A stretch of DNA of 64,000 nucleotides from Turbatrix aceti. Its lineage: Eukaryota; Nematoda; Chromadorea; Rhabditida; Panagrolaimidae. The notes under the pieces are model-generated. The model was not told the origin of the DNA, ran no database searches, and was given only the letters and a program-made list of their open reading frames with translations. Location of the stretch: NCBI GenBank assembly GCA_963969345.1, contig OZ017770.1, positions 6,209,246-6,273,245 on the forward strand, in the 5' to 3' direction. Shown one piece after another: positions 38,603 through 51,600 of the stretch. The translations under genes and the position numbers were made by a program. Every line of letters begins with the position of its first letter. Position 1 is the first letter of the stretch.

Positions 38603-39523
38603 TCAGAGACAACAAAGGTTTCCAGCCCGGCAGGTTGCCCCACCGCCGCATCGACCATTCACGCATGAGCCATAGGGTGTCACGTTACCGGGGCACGAAG
38701 CGCAGCAGTAGCCATTGGAATTGCACGTAAAGCCACTGGGACAGTAGCCGTTGTTACAACGACCACTGCTTCGACCAACGGCGCATTCACAGCAATAGTT
38801 GGAAGGTGTACACGTGAATCCCTGACATTGCCCCCCATTGCAGCTAGCAATAGCGGCCGAGCCCCCGCATGCGACTGAAAAGGCGTGATTTTTCAAAATT
38901 ATTTAAAGTCATGACTCACAGCGCCATTCACTGCCAGTGTTCGGGCAGCATAAACCGTTCATGCACGTTCGGCCGTACTGGCATTGTCCTTGAGCACTGC
39001 ATCGCACATTCGATCCCTGACCATCGTAGCAATAACCTTTAAATGATGAATATTAATTTTTTGACAATAAGGAATCATCGCGTACCGACACTGGGGTTGC
39101 CTGGCGGAGTTGTTGGTGGATAGGCGCAGCAACAGTTTTGGATGCAGGACACGGGATTGTTTGTGAATCGAGTGCAGTCGACGTCCCGGTTGCATCCGAC
39201 ACCCAGCAATCTGCCGTTGTTGGGGCACTTGTTATTGTTGTTGTTGTTGCACGCTGCAAAAAAAATTATTTTTTTTATTTCTGGCATGTTACAGGCTTAC
39301 GGGTTAGTGAGACATATTGGTTAGGATATGTGCCACAGAGGTACACATAAGTTTGTCGTCTATTACGAATTGTTAAATTGTTATTATCGGCGATGTCGTC
39401 GGCGACATCGTAAGTGATGTTCGAGACGACCGCTGGTAGGATGATAGAAATGTTAGTGCTTTGAGCAACAGCTAGAAGTGGACATATGAAAATAGCCAAA
39501 CAGATGACTGCCGCGAGAACCAT
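38603..39523 (-). CDS. Secreted cysteine-rich repeat protein (CC-type repeats)
   Basis: Four minus-strand exons (39301-39523, 39086-39253, 38920-39036, 38603-38874) give 259 aa. A signal peptide (AAVICLAIFICPLLAVAQS) is followed by five or so small repeats of the form C...C..G..C....G.CC: CIQNCCCAY, CQYGRTCMNGLCC, CQGFTCTPSNYCC, CPSGFTCNSNGYCC and CGGGATCRAGNLCC. These resemble the Cys-rich WR1/lustrin-like or EB-type repeats common in nematode extracellular proteins. There is no membrane anchor and the protein ends on the last CC repeat. An NNRRQ sequence between the signal and the first repeat could be a processing site. The likely location is cuticle, pharyngeal lining or secretion; no enzymatic motif is present. 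Confidence 0.75.
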
Positions 39524-40644
39524 GTTCTGGCGTTAAATTCAAGAAGCGTTATTGTTCTACGTTTTTGGAAGCTTTTATACGTCTCGCCTTCTTTTATCAA
39601 AATTTATACACCTGCTTTTCCCTATTTGGACAAGCTTTCAGAAATTAACAAACATGTATTCGTAAATAAGTGATTTGGTAATGACTTTGTGATACAAACA
39701 ATGGATCTGATTTTCGGTGTTCAATAAATTTGCTCTGTCTGTGATCAGCAGAATAAACGAAGCATGTAACAAAAATATAACCTGCAAAATCACAGTAGTG
39801 CCAATAGCACCAGCGGGTCAGAAAGCAGGGTAAATACAGGTTCGCATACCAAAGGATAAAACATGTAGTGTTTAAACAGAAGTTATTTTTTTGTACCACA
39901 ATAGCCGTGCTATTATGCTTATATGTATTTTGAAATTGGTGCACATTGATCCGGAAACTGATGAACCGAAATTGATCAATTTTTCAAATCATAAATATAT
40001 TTTTGAGCAAAGGACGAATGATAACTCATGTCACCTTGAAGAAGCCATATTCAGACATTTTGAACACACAAGGTCGGAAGTACATCCGCATTGCACATGA
40101 AGATATGAAGACTTGTTTTTTTTTATTTTTGTATAAACTCCACCCGCAAATCATTAATTATATATGTACGCGGTTATCAAGGTTGATGCTACACATTTTT
40201 TACCGAGCAAAAAAACTTGTTGGGCAGTGCGTTTTCCCTATATGGATGGTTGTCTGACATCGACATCAAAATCAGCTACCGAATCAGATGACTACTATGT
40301 TTGAACTCTTTCAAACTTTGATCGAGATAAAAGTGTAAAACATAGTACATATTTTCATTTGTGGTGTAGCTTTTACAGTTTTTACATCGTAGTCGTAGGT
40401 TGACTTCGTTCTAAACAGGTAGTACTGATTCTCAGATTAATCGATAAACAAGAAGTTTAACACGCCTTGATAACTTACGTAATCCGCGTGATTGATGGCT
40501 GCGGGTATCATTTGATAAATTGTTCATTTAATTGTGTTACCAACTGTACCAAAGTTTTTACTACCCGTTTGATTCTGAAAAAAGTGTCGTGAACTTGTCG
40601 TTTCTCACGCTTTGCTTCATTTTCGTTTGACTTTACAGATAGAT
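39524..40644. other. Divergent intergenic region
   Basis: About 1.1 kb of AT-rich sequence lies between the divergently transcribed Cys-repeat gene and the next plus-strand gene. No coding, RNA or repeat feature is apparent. Confidence 0.5.
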
Positions 40645-41888
40645 ATGCTCCGCTCGGTCATTATTGCACTTTCTCTACTGCTATGCTGCGCAACGGCGAA
40701 GATGAAGCCGTTCTTCGTCTACAACAATCTCGATCCTGATTTCATCTATGCAGCCAGAAAATACGGAGAAATCTGTAAGGATTTCAATCCTCGACTATTT
40801 TGCTGTAATCATATTTGTTTAAGTGCAGGAAGAATTTACAAATATGACAGCCGATATCACGGATGACGAAAAACTAGACGCCATATATTTTTCGCAGTTC
40901 GAGAAATGTAATTACCTCGGCTGGGAATACATGAACGATGTCGCCAGCGTGATCGAAAAAAGTGTCAATAAAACACGTGCAAAAGTAAGCGTTTTGCAAT
41001 GTTTGAACTTTGAATACTTTAATCTTTTGCTTAATTTATTGCAGCTGCTTTCCAAGGTCGGCCTCAAGCCATACGTAGCCAGAGTGCTCACGACAGCCCC
41101 CAAGGATGTCGCAACTGCCATTACTTATATGTGTAAGAAGGCAGAGATGCAGTTTCAGTGCCAACTCACGTTTGGCGAGAGCATGTGAGTCAGACTTAAT
41201 TGGTTGACCTGTCTGGTAAACTTAATTTCCGGAATACCAATTTAGGAGCGCGATCAAAACACGCATCGAAAAACTTAGGGAAAGTGACGGAGACATGAGA
41301 ATGCTATTTGACAAGGACTGTATCGAAAATAAACAAAAGGGTGTTAATTATCCATGCATCGGAAATAAGGTTGAAACCTGGACTGCTGATTGTCTTACGG
41401 TATGTATTTTTATCATTCGCGTGTTCTTTGAAGCCTGTTACAGGAAATAGAAGCGTACAACAGAACCCGTTTCGAGTTGGGGGAAAAGATTGTCGAGCTG
41501 CACAAAAACGCTGTGTTGGATTCAGAAAATGTTATCAGGAAGCACGGCGTAAACGACGCAAATGCAATTGTCCCTATTGAAGTCATTACGGATAACATTC
41601 TTCGAAAGGCTCTCAAAAATATTGTTAAAATCGAAGGTTAGTTTTGCAGATTAGGTGAACAGCAACTTGAACGAGCGACCTTTAGGTGAAGTTTGCCACA
41701 AGCTGGATATCATGCTTAAGTGCGTAACTCCGGCTCTGAGAACAGCATGTGGCAATGATGCAAGCGATGCCGTCCGAACAAGCATCCTGGTCGGTTACTT
41801 AATAAGTGAGCGCTCCGAAGCTTTACAATATTCCATGGAGCAACTCGACATCAACCCAGATCGACGGTGTGTCGCTCTCAAGCCATAA
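40645..41888 (+). CDS. Secreted nematode protein of unknown function
   Basis: Six exons (40645-40774, 40824-40984, 41045-41184, 41246-41399, 41444-41636, 41686-41888) join in frame to 326 aa. The start opens a signal peptide (MLRSVIIALSLLLCCATA). The rest is soluble, rich in charged residues and predicted helix, with about ten scattered Cys (for example YMCKKAEMQFQC, DCIENK, HKLDIMLKCVTPALRTAC). There are two NxS/T glycosylation sequences near the N-terminal third (NMT, NKT). I do not recognise the family; a link to helical Cys-rich secreted nematode domains such as the T20D4.11 type is only a guess. In exon 2 a downstream AG was rejected because it gives an immediate stop. The gene is convergent with the next one, 181 bp away. 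Confidence 0.65.
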
Positions 41889-42069
41889 TATGTTCATAAA
41901 GCGTTGTATGCATTTTCGGTGTGCGTGCCTCTAGCCGCCTATTAAAATATATATAATTTTTTATTACCGACATGACATTTACTGTACTTCACAACCATGT
42001 TTGTTCCACAAATGCTTCCGCAAGCATGAGAACAAAACCACGAGATGGCTTGTTGGTGACACCTGTTGT

Positions 42070-42544
42070 TCACAATCGTCGCACAGAGTTGTAGCCGAAG
42101 TGGGCTCCGCAGAGCTTCCATCGGCATGGATGAGACGCGCTGCGTCGAGAAGGAGTAGCGCTAAGTTCTTCTGAAATTAATTAGTTGTCAAAACAAGACT
42201 TGACTTTTTAATATGACAAAAACACATACCTATCTGGACTAACGAGCGTCGTAATCTTTCCAAGGCCGGAGCGGCAAGCTGCGATGTTTCTTCCTGATCG
42301 TCGACACCTGTGGGGTAATTCTTGTCAGAATCATAGCGAGGGTAGTTGAAAAACGCAGGCCACGACAGTGGTTTTGCAACTTCTTCGCTGTTAGGTGACT
42401 GAAACCCCGAGTTTTCACACAAGCAGAAAAATGGTTGCAACTTACCGTTTCTTCCGCACTACAGTTTTCAAAAATGAAAACAGTAAGTGACAGGAGGACG
42501 AATAGGAGATAGGTCGGGAAACCAGAAATACGCTTCAAATTCAT
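42070..42544 (-). CDS. Candidate peptide precursor with a C-terminal disulfide ring (CRWKLC)
   Basis: Three minus-strand exons (42446-42544, 42230-42398, 42070-42170) give 122 aa. A signal peptide (TYLLFVLLSLTVFIF) is followed by a proline- and acid-rich spacer and two Arg-Arg sites (ERLRRS and PSRRS). After the second, the last 24 or so residues read ASHPCRWKLCGAHFGYNSVRRL. Small size, a signal peptide, dibasic sites and one Cys pair close to the end fit a neuropeptide or small hormone precursor. The CxWKxC core is like that of urotensin-II-type peptides, but six residues are too few to infer homology. The third exon is open for longer in another frame, so the final frame depends on the phase-1 join being right. 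Confidence 0.45.
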
Positions 42545-42916
42545 GTTGTAGGAGTGATTTTTGTAAAGGTCGCTTTACCAACTGGAATATTTAATAAATT
42601 ACTACCAAGTTTGACTCATTTGCAGTAGTCAAACAGCACAACTGCGTAGTGCTTGTCGCCAACCAACCCGCGCGAACGGAAATATATATGTAAAAATATT
42701 AGATTATGCGTTTTACGAAAAGGCAAAAAAAAGTTTGTAATGCCTCCTGCATCGGACATAACAAACCTAATCAACGCCTCCAATGCTCGCATGCATTTTT
42801 TCCGAAACACGTCGGGGCGCACATTTCAGATAACAATTAGCGAATACTATATTCAATGAAGCTCTTTATTGGAACATGGCACTACAGACTCCCAACTGAC
42901 AATAATGCAATGAGCT
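42545..42916. other. Intergenic spacer
   Basis: This 372-bp gap lies between the stop codon of the membrane-protein gene and the start codon of the peptide-precursor candidate, both minus strand. Nothing else is seen. Confidence 0.45.
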
Positions 42917-45900
42917 TTATGAGTGCTGGTGGTTGAGTGTTACGAGTTCAATGATGCCTGTAGACGTCGTTGCCCCGGGTCGGGGGTGCTCATTTATCCG
43001 CTAAAAAGTGCAATTTTCTTCGCAAGGTTCTACACATGATTAGCCCATTAGACATGGCCGATAACAAACTTACAGCCTTGACGCCAAACGTTGACGCCAC
43101 AAAGTCTCCCGCCTGATATGGTAGCCACGGCACAACGTCACAGTCGCCTATGCTCACGATATCATCAGTTTTGCCTGAAGTTAACAAATAAAGATAAATC
43201 AATTTGACTAGTCATCGCATTACCTGGCGGTTTTTTATTGCTATTTGCCGTCTGAGTCTGAGTCTCGGCAACATGAGACACAGATTCTGTAGTTTTCGCG
43301 TCTGAAAATTTTTTTTTATTTTATCGAGGGTCATAAATGCATAAACATGTCTATCGGAATGCCAGGAAACGATGGCCATGTCAAAAAGCCTTGTAATAAA
43401 CAAGAACAAGATGCATATTGTCTTCCAAAGAGGAATTAATATAAGCATTCAAAAAGTATTAGCCGATACAGCCGCGGTAGTTGTCTTTAAAACAGTCCAG
43501 AAACGTTTGTCATATTCATTTCTATAACTTCCTGGTTAAGAAGCGAATTACACAAAAATTTTTATCTTTTCTTTATTAAAAATAAAAAATCAAGAAAAGA
43601 AAAAATATTTTACCGAGGTCGAAAAAATAGGCGCTTTAAATTTTTTTTTGGCTATCTTAGAAATTAGAAATTTAAAATGCGTCTTCAAAAAAATTTTTTT
43701 GGCGTTCGTTAAATTATGCGAATTTAAACAATGACTTATGGTAAGATTATGAGACTGATGACACTTGCGACCTTTCGATTTTCTTTTAGTAAATCATCCA
43801 TAATTTTACGCCTAGACAACTCGAGAATATCACTAGTGCTTCAATAATTAATAATTTGTTTTTTTTGCAACTTTGAAGCACTTTTACGGCCTTGGCTGCT
43901 AACTAAGAGCATCCGTGATTTCAACTGCCTCTCAGTTGTTACGCAAAAATTGTTAAAATTACTTTTGTTAAAGTTTGCACGCAATGTTGGTAAAAGTGTA
44001 TTGAAGTCTACAACCATGACTCGTATTTATTTTTGCTAAAAAAATATTTCGTATTATTCGAACGTTGTTATCGGGTTATTCGGCGAGAATGTAGGCTACG
44101 ATTTTATAACTTTTAATCCCTGGCATCCGCATCATCATCGCCCGATTATTTAGAAAAGTCAAGACGTCAAAACGGAAGTCATCAGTAACTGGCACTTTAA
44201 CCCTCCGATTTTGAATTGGACGTTCCCTATCACATTCAAAGCTCTTCAATCTCAAGCATCTTTTTTTGAAAGTCAACTTACTTGACAAAGCCAAGGTTTT
44301 TTCATCGTTTGCGCCGTCAATTTGCTTGAGATTTTCTGACTCATTTGAAAGAGTTCTTTCAACGACTTCACTTTTTTTATTCTGAACATCGTTGGCAGGA
44401 GAAGACGAAGATTCTTTGGGCATAGTAGCATCAACCGATTGTGATCGCGAAGTCGGTCTGCAAACAAAAGCATCAAGTGATATTTATGGAATATTGGTCC
44501 CATCACGATCGATTCTATCGTTCCCGCCACGTGAAAAGAGCACAAGCGGTAAGCAATCAGGCACCATTTATAAATATGATAGTAGCATTTTGCACCATCT
44601 TTTGCACTTTGCTTACTTTTGTGCATCATATTCGCTGCTGATTTCATCCTCCTCTATGATGATCTCTGGAATCTTGAGTTTTGTACCCTGAGAAGATCTC
44701 GTTGTTCCTGGCTTTGACGACTCGTTCAAGTCCCCCGGAGGATTCTCGTACTTTGGAATAGGCCTTCCACACGTATTGTAGTACAAAAACAACAAAAACC
44801 ATCCACAAAACAGTATTAGTAGTCCACTTGTCAATAAAATAACTAAAATGTATTTAAAATATTTCTGAGAAATTCGCTTATAATTTTTTCTCGTACCAAT
44901 AATTACCCATGATCGAGATTCGTAATTTTCTACCGACTTCGATTGTGCTAAAAAATTTTTATATTACTACTGCCACACTTTTTGAAAACCTTACCATTAA
45001 TTTTTATGACAGGATATTGAAGTGTGGCCGAGATGTACGATAACGTAAGCAACGATAGATCATTTGCGATAATATCCGCTTCGACGGGTTCTTCTTCAAA
45101 AAAGACCACAAATTCAATTAAAGTTGAACCGCGTTTTTGTTGCGTTTGAAGAATCTAAAGTTAACAATTGTGCTTGTTTTTTTGCGAATTGTTATGTGAT
45201 GTTTAATTTTGTGGACAGACCTGACAGCCAAAACGACGAGCATTAATTGTTTTGGTCAAATCAGCCCCTAGTTTTCTCTCCCCTTTGGTCTTGCCATCTT
45301 ATTTTTTTTTCATTGTTCCTATTTTTTGTCTGAAAAAAAAACAGCGGAAGAAGCGACCAAAATTGGAAGTCGTCTTTTTTTGGAACGATAATGGCAAGCA
45401 TGATCGATGGATAGCTGTCAGCAAGCCCATCATTGTTGTTACAAGATTACTAACTGGGTTCTAAGCCTTTCCATTTTCCCTCTTGTTGAGTCAAAAACCG
45501 AAAAAGGGTGCTCTGAAGACGCTCAACCTGATGGCGCATCCCGATTTGAGTATGACGCTATTTTTTGCATGGCATGTCAACTTGGACACTGGAAATTTGT
45601 CATTGCAATTTTTTGGTCTTTTTTTCGTATGGGCAGCCAGCGAAGGGTGTGGTGGTGGTCTGGGTCATATAAATTCGATATCTTTTGTTGCCACCCTTTT
45701 CCTCAATTTCACATGTCTGTATGCTGGATTCCGGACAATGCCTATTTTTGCATAGTGACCACTTTTTTTTGTGGCATCTTAACTGCGCTTGAATTGTTTT
45801 GAGTGCAAACGCAGTTGCATAAAGAAGGAGAGACGAGGGAAGCTGCTCAATGCGAGTCAAGGAGAGAAACAAAACCAGCGCGCACTCCCGCCGACTCTCT

Positions 45901-48643
45901 GGCCAAATAAACGAAACTGGAGGCGGCACTAGAGGGCTCCATTTTGGCGCCACATCGTCCTTCTAATTACTTTTTGTTTGTATCGCTTTTTTTTCTGATT
46001 GCGTTAAATTCGTAGCGTTAATCTTCCCTCTGACTATGAACAAAGTTTTAGAGTTTTCTTTTTTTTATCAGGTAAAAAAACTCACTTCAACCCGAAAGGG
46101 ATTTTGTGAATCTGCTGAAGTCGGTTGTTCACTTATGATTTTTGATGTAAAGTTGAGACGAAGACGAACGTTTGTAGACTGTTTGTAGGCTGCGAGCAAA
46201 ACCGTTTTCAATCTTGATTCAAGTTGGGGGCGTTCGGATTGCAGGATCTGTCGGACGCTTATTTCTAGAACGAAAATAATGTTCAACAATGTCAATGAAT
46301 GCTGTTGGCGTCTGGAATTTATGGCTTTATTTTCTCATGACAAGAGGAGTCATTTGTCTTGTCACTTTCGGCGGCTACTATTTCCTGTCCTTTTACATAA
46401 TAAAGTTTTTAGCTGTGCGCGTCCAAAACGCTTGTTTATGCTGGAGGAGCATGTTTTTGACAGTGACTAGATGCCACCAGTTGCTTCGATACATACTCCT
46501 ACGTACGTACAAAATCAACATTTGAGGTTACACTTGACTCAGTCTGTAGTTTTAAAAATGTGATTTTCCTGAATGCAATTTTCCTATTGTATAAAATGTT
46601 TTGCCTTTTCGTCTAAGTGCCGTCAAGGGAAAAAAGCGCTTCCGTTTTGGAAAATTGGAGAAATAAAGTTTGTGATATTTTTCAGTGAAGCGCAGCATGT
46701 GTTGACCTATTGGTATTGTTCCCGGCGCTATCCCCCAACATGTTTCAAGCATTTTTTTCGTAGCGTGTAATCTTCTTTCGGTCTAACGATTTGTTGATAA
46801 CTATACGAAAGGAGTCGTCCCTGGAAAAAGGTCTGAAATGCATTGCAACCTTATGGCATCTTTACAGTGCAGAAGGATAATGCCCAAACTTTTTTGCTCG
46901 CTGTCCGCGCTTTGTTTATCAGTTTGTGTTCAAAGTAATAAGATGGCGGGCAAGCTGGCACTTCATCTCTAGGGAATTATGCCATACATTCATTTTTTAC
47001 GCCACAATTCACAACCAGACGGCTTTTAACTCTCAAAAATTTCAATCAAACCTGCTTCAACGATATAAATGGTTCTGTAATACGGCGGATCGATAATGAA
47101 GTCGTCAGGAGAGAAGGCATTATCACTGGACGTTGTTTCATTGCCATTGCCTGAAACAATTTTTTAGATAAAAAAAAGTATCGTGGAGGATGAGTTGAAT
47201 GCTGCTGGGTCGGGGCCAGTGTTCCGCTGACTCCGACTCAGAGTCGACTCTTTGACTCTGACTCTGACTCTGAGAGTCGAGAGTCAGAGTCAGAGTCGAG
47301 AGTCGATTTTTACAAAATGACCTTTTGACTCTTTGGAGTCGACTCTTTGATGAAATTTTTTTGAAAAAAATACCCTTTTATAGCCATTTTTGATGCAAAA
47401 TGTTTGATTTTGTAAAATAAAAACTCGTTAAAGATGAAAGCACGCAGTTTTAGGCGTTTATTGATGCATTTTCTGTGAACCTATTTTAACTCGGAGTCAA
47501 AGAGTCGATTCTGGGAGTCGGAGTCGAAAGAGTCGACTCTTTCGACTCTCGACTCTCGACTTTGAGTCAGAGTCGAGAGTCGAGAGTCGATTTTGGCCAG
47601 AGCGGAACACTGGTCGGGGCTTAATGGACCAAACACAACTTGTGGACGCTTTATAGTGCAATTTTAACCATCTACTTAGTTTAACAAAAATAAGCCAAAA
47701 TGGGTTCAACACTTGTAAATGCTTTCCAGGCATTTAAAATGTTTTTTTTCATTATTTCCTCACTGTTGTAAATTCTTAACACTTGTAGGAGTTATGTCAA
47801 CTCTCCTATGATCTTGATGCGCAATTTTGTCAACAAAAATTTCAAGTAAGTGTCCGCTGAAAATAGCACCTCGACATCGTAATCACTTGTTACTTTATCT
47901 CGCGCGGTTTTATATTCCTCCACTGACTTGTACCTCTCTGTCTCACTCCAGGTCATTTGATAAGCCCGGCTTTACGCATATCAAGGCTCTGGAAAGTCAT
48001 TCTTGGTATTCTGCGTTTCTGGTAGCGGGTTACATCATTTTCCTAGATGAAGTCTGGATTTCTTACCTTTAATCCAGACAGAAATTCACAGGATTGCCGC
48101 AGTGGCTGGAAACTTCTGTCTGTCCCCGGCTCTTTTCTATACTTTGCTACCGCTACCAAAAAAGTCCTACTAAAGTCCCACTGTGAAGTGAATGCGGGCC
48201 AACTTTTTTTTATATCTCTCCTGTTCAGTTCTAGCCCGCCTGTATGAGCCTATTCTTAAACTGACTTAGCTCAAGTTTATTTTCTTTTCCGAAAAGATAA
48301 TTCAATTGGGGAAGTTAAGGCTCTTGTTGGTAAGCGTAACATAAATGTCTTCGAATTTTAGTCCTTCTAGTATAGTAACGTTGGCGACAAACAGAAAGTT
48401 TTTATATCAATTGGAGTTAAAAATGCGCCCTACCATGCCATTTTGCATGAACTTTGTCGTAACGCTTGATTTAATTCTGATTTTGTTCACAAAAATTTAT
48501 CGTAGCGTGAGATCATTGAATTTTATTCAACTGAAACGAATAAAAAAAAAACCAAACTAACCTTGGTTAATTTGTGCCCAGCAGTTCGTAGCTAATAGAA
48601 CGAAGGTGGTCGTACTCAGAAGCATGGCAAAATTGTGTTTCAT
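42917..48643 (-). CDS. Single-pass membrane protein with a SEA-like ectodomain
   Basis: Ten minus-strand exons (48562-48643, 47052-47150, 46086-46264, 44995-45154, 44897-44947, 44617-44842, 44282-44457, 43224-43301, 43074-43174, 42917-43000) give 411 aa. A signal peptide ends near CWAQIN. The ectodomain of about 180 residues has alternating strands and helices (VRLRLNFTSKI, TLIEFVVFFEEE, LSLLTLSYISATLQYPVIK), suggestive of a SEA-type fold. One TM helix (VILLTSGLLILFCGWFLLFLYY) follows, then a tail rich in Ser, Glu and Pro. The TLQYPV segment recalls KIAA1549-type proteins, a weak resemblance. Introns 1, 3 and 7 are each about 0.9 to 1.4 kb, unlike most in the window. An extra exon near 45221-45296 was considered and is not needed. 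Confidence 0.62.
47217..47612. mobile_element. hAT-type MITE with perfect 8-bp target duplication
   Basis: A 396-bp element begins CAGTGTTCCGCT and ends with the inverse, AGCGGAACACTG. It is flanked on both sides by the identical 8 bp GTCGGGGC (47209-47216 and 47613-47620). An 8-bp duplication with CA...TG ends is characteristic of the hAT superfamily. There is no transposase frame; the interior is mostly GAGTC/GACTC blocks that form further inverted repeats. It sits in intron 1 of the membrane-protein gene. Confidence 0.88.
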
Positions 48644-51600
48644 TATTGAAACATTGGGGCTTCTGATTGCACTCAGCGTAGCTGCACGTAGAGAATAGAG
48701 AACCGCTTGCTGTAACTTTTGTACTACAGAGTTTTGTTTAGATGGATATTCTCAATAATGATGTACATATATCTAAGTAGGCAGGGATGTTACGACTGTC
48801 CGCTATCTGCTCTTCACACACCAGGAGCGCGCTGTTTCAACATTTGGCTTTTAAGAACGCGTTGTCATGACGGCAAGGGACTGAAATTGACAGCCATGTT
48901 TGGACTCCCACAGGTATGTTCAAGTGGCCAAATCTAGTCGGAGCTCAGTCGCAGTAATCTGGGGCGCAAAACAATACCAGAGGCACAAAAAAGGTAAATT
49001 TGCCTTTCATATCAAGGCTGATTAACATGGGCACGACTAATGGTAATCCCAGAATAAAAAACAAACGTTTAAGGGTAAAAAAATTGATTGAACTGAGATT
49101 CTTCAAATAATGTATAAAACAAAATATTGCTTTTTTGACTATTTTTAATATCGTAGAAACGAGCTACAATAAGAAGAGCTAGCAAATGCCACGTGCCGCA
49201 GATTGGCAGTCTTTTTTGGTTATTGTGTTTTTTGGCACTAAATGTTGGCACCAGCTTTTGTCATCTATTTGGAATAACATTTTTTTCCACCGCAGGCACC
49301 ACAAAGTGCTCTGTCTGGTTGCAGTAGAACGGATCAAAATTATTATTGAGGCTTCTGCTTCGAAGCGGACAATGTTGGGCTAATGTTGTTTGTGTCATTT
49401 GGATTTATATATGAGGCTTCTTTTTGTCAGGCGTGGATTTTTCCATTGTATTCTTTTCTAAGGATTCTGGACAACCGGAGCAATTTTCCAACGCATCAAT
49501 TTATAAACCCAAAGAGCACCTCAAGCCTTGGATGCACAATAAAAATATTACCCCGTTTTTTTTATACACAGACGGAACAGTTTTATTTTTTGTATCACTC
49601 ACTTTTGTAGTGCGTATTTCTTTAGTTTGATTCTCGTTTAAATCCGTGCATAGATATGCTTGTTAAAAATGGCATTCACATCGACGGAGTTAGTGCTTTA
49701 CCTTTGACACTCTTTTCCGTCTTTCCTGACACGTCTTATGTTTTGTAAGCCGTGGTCGAAGTGCTTCGCGCTCTTCTCTGTGATAAATGTCACCATACGC
49801 TGTCGCGTCAACCAGGGCATCGAGGCATCAGCCATATTAACGGGTGTTAACATATTTTTTAAATCTAATTGAAATATCTAATGGGAAATATTAGTCAGCA
49901 TAGAGTTTTTTTTTACCCGCTGTCCCCGTAGATTAATATTTAATTTTTTAATTAATTTTAATTAGATTTTGTTCTGTCTCGTTCGAGTGCACTAGTCTAA
50001 ACACCGCTTCGGCGTGCGTATGAATTACGCGTGTTATAAAAATTGACTTATGCCCCTTTTTTCTTCATTTTTGTAGAAGTAGTACGCTTAATTGAGTTTT
50101 TGCCATCGAAAGTATCCGAATTTTTGAAGTTTTCATTAGTACTTTTTTAATTAAGCTGGCGCCCTGTGGAGCAAAAAAACGGATCATGACTTTCCCTGTC
50201 TTTTCGGGGCATTCACAAAGGAAATCGACTTAACGAAAGTTTTTTTGTTCGTTACATTTCTTTAATTTTGTGAATAGCGCTTGTTAGACCAGAGCGTTGT
50301 GCTAACTAGGAGGATACGGGCCAAAAATGTATTTCATTTTTATTTTTGTGTATCCAAATTTATTTTTACCCGGCAGTTAACTGTCGTAACTTTTTATTTT
50401 GTCAAAATAACATGTTCTTATGAAAGAAAGCAATAAAACGTTTTTTTTTCTCCCGGACCAAAGGCAGTACAACGTACGGCAGCCGTGCCTTCCGAAAGAA
50501 AGTGGCGATGAAAAGATGAAGAAGCCAACAAGATAAGAAATATTTTTCACCCTTGTGCTAAAACGTATACCAAGAAATGTTTTTTTTCACACTCATTAAA
50601 CACATGAAATATCATTTTTTTATTGAAGCGAGTGCTGTTAATGTTAATTTGTTGATGCTTTACGTTACTTTCTGCGCAGCAATGAAAGATGGCTGGCTTA
50701 TCAATTCGGGCGCTGCCACATCTTTCACTTGATTGAATTGTCTGTTTCAGACTCACAATTTGCCTATAGTATAGTGCAAAACTTCCCTGCAGTGCTCAGT
50801 ATTCTTTTTTTTCTGAACATCACGTTAGCCCAAAAGACACAACCCCTTTTGCCCTGTTAGTGTTCGTTCCGTGTTCACCGGCAAAGCGGGGACCGGGTTG
50901 GCAGCGGTTTTTCCAGATTTATCGAATTGAATTGTTTCTACCCTGCATTTTGTCCAGCCTTTTTTTTGTCCCCAGTGATAAAAACTCGCATTTGAATGAT
51001 GTTTTTTCCGGCAAAGATTTCTTCCTTCGGTTTGTTATGGCATCCGTTTGTTTGGTAACAGAGTTCGTTTTTCCGTAATCGAAATATGACCGCAGTACCT
51101 TCTGTTTTTTATAACCATTTTTTTGCGTGGAGACAAAGTTTGTCTTCATATTCGTTTGCCCTTTTCTTCATGCAAAAGTCCTCAAGTTGTCATCGACAAT
51201 GGTCCTGTTAGATGGGGTTCCATATTAACGCGTACGTATCTTATTTCTATTTTTTTAGCTTTCAATGAAAAACCTTCTTTGCTTTTGACAGTGACACTCA
51301 TGTCTTTTACATTAAAATTGACAAAAAACGATGTTGTCATTCAGCCCCCCCCCCTCCTCTCTTTCTTAAAGCTGCAGTGTGTTGGCATTCGTCGAAGCGT
51401 GATAACCGCAGTGCCGTCGTCCATACCTGAATGAGCTACACCCCCGATGTGTGCAGCTTGGACTCTGTCTATTTAAAATTCCAAATTGTTGCATAATATG
51501 TTGCAGCCGTGATTATATATTTTTTGTTTTGGGGGGTATTTGTTACAACCCCTTATTATCAAAAGCATTGCTCCTTGAGGTAGCAAAACTTATGAAGCAA

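Noticed and set aside
41942..42127. 61-codon cysteine-bearing frame, loosely ShK-like (FCSHACGSIC)
   Set aside because: It overlaps the third exon of the peptide candidate in another frame, cannot be entered by the available splice phase (a stop lies upstream), and lacks the full ShK cysteine pattern.
45221..45296. Possible extra exon of the SEA-like membrane protein (ending INARRFGCQ)
   Set aside because: It needs phase-1 entry, but the preceding exon ends in phase 0. Exons 46086-46264 and 44995-45154 join directly in frame with a sensible product.
45407..45802. 131-codon plus-strand frame in an intron
   Set aside because: It is composed largely of T-rich codons, has no family signature, and lies inside an intron of the minus-strand membrane-protein gene.
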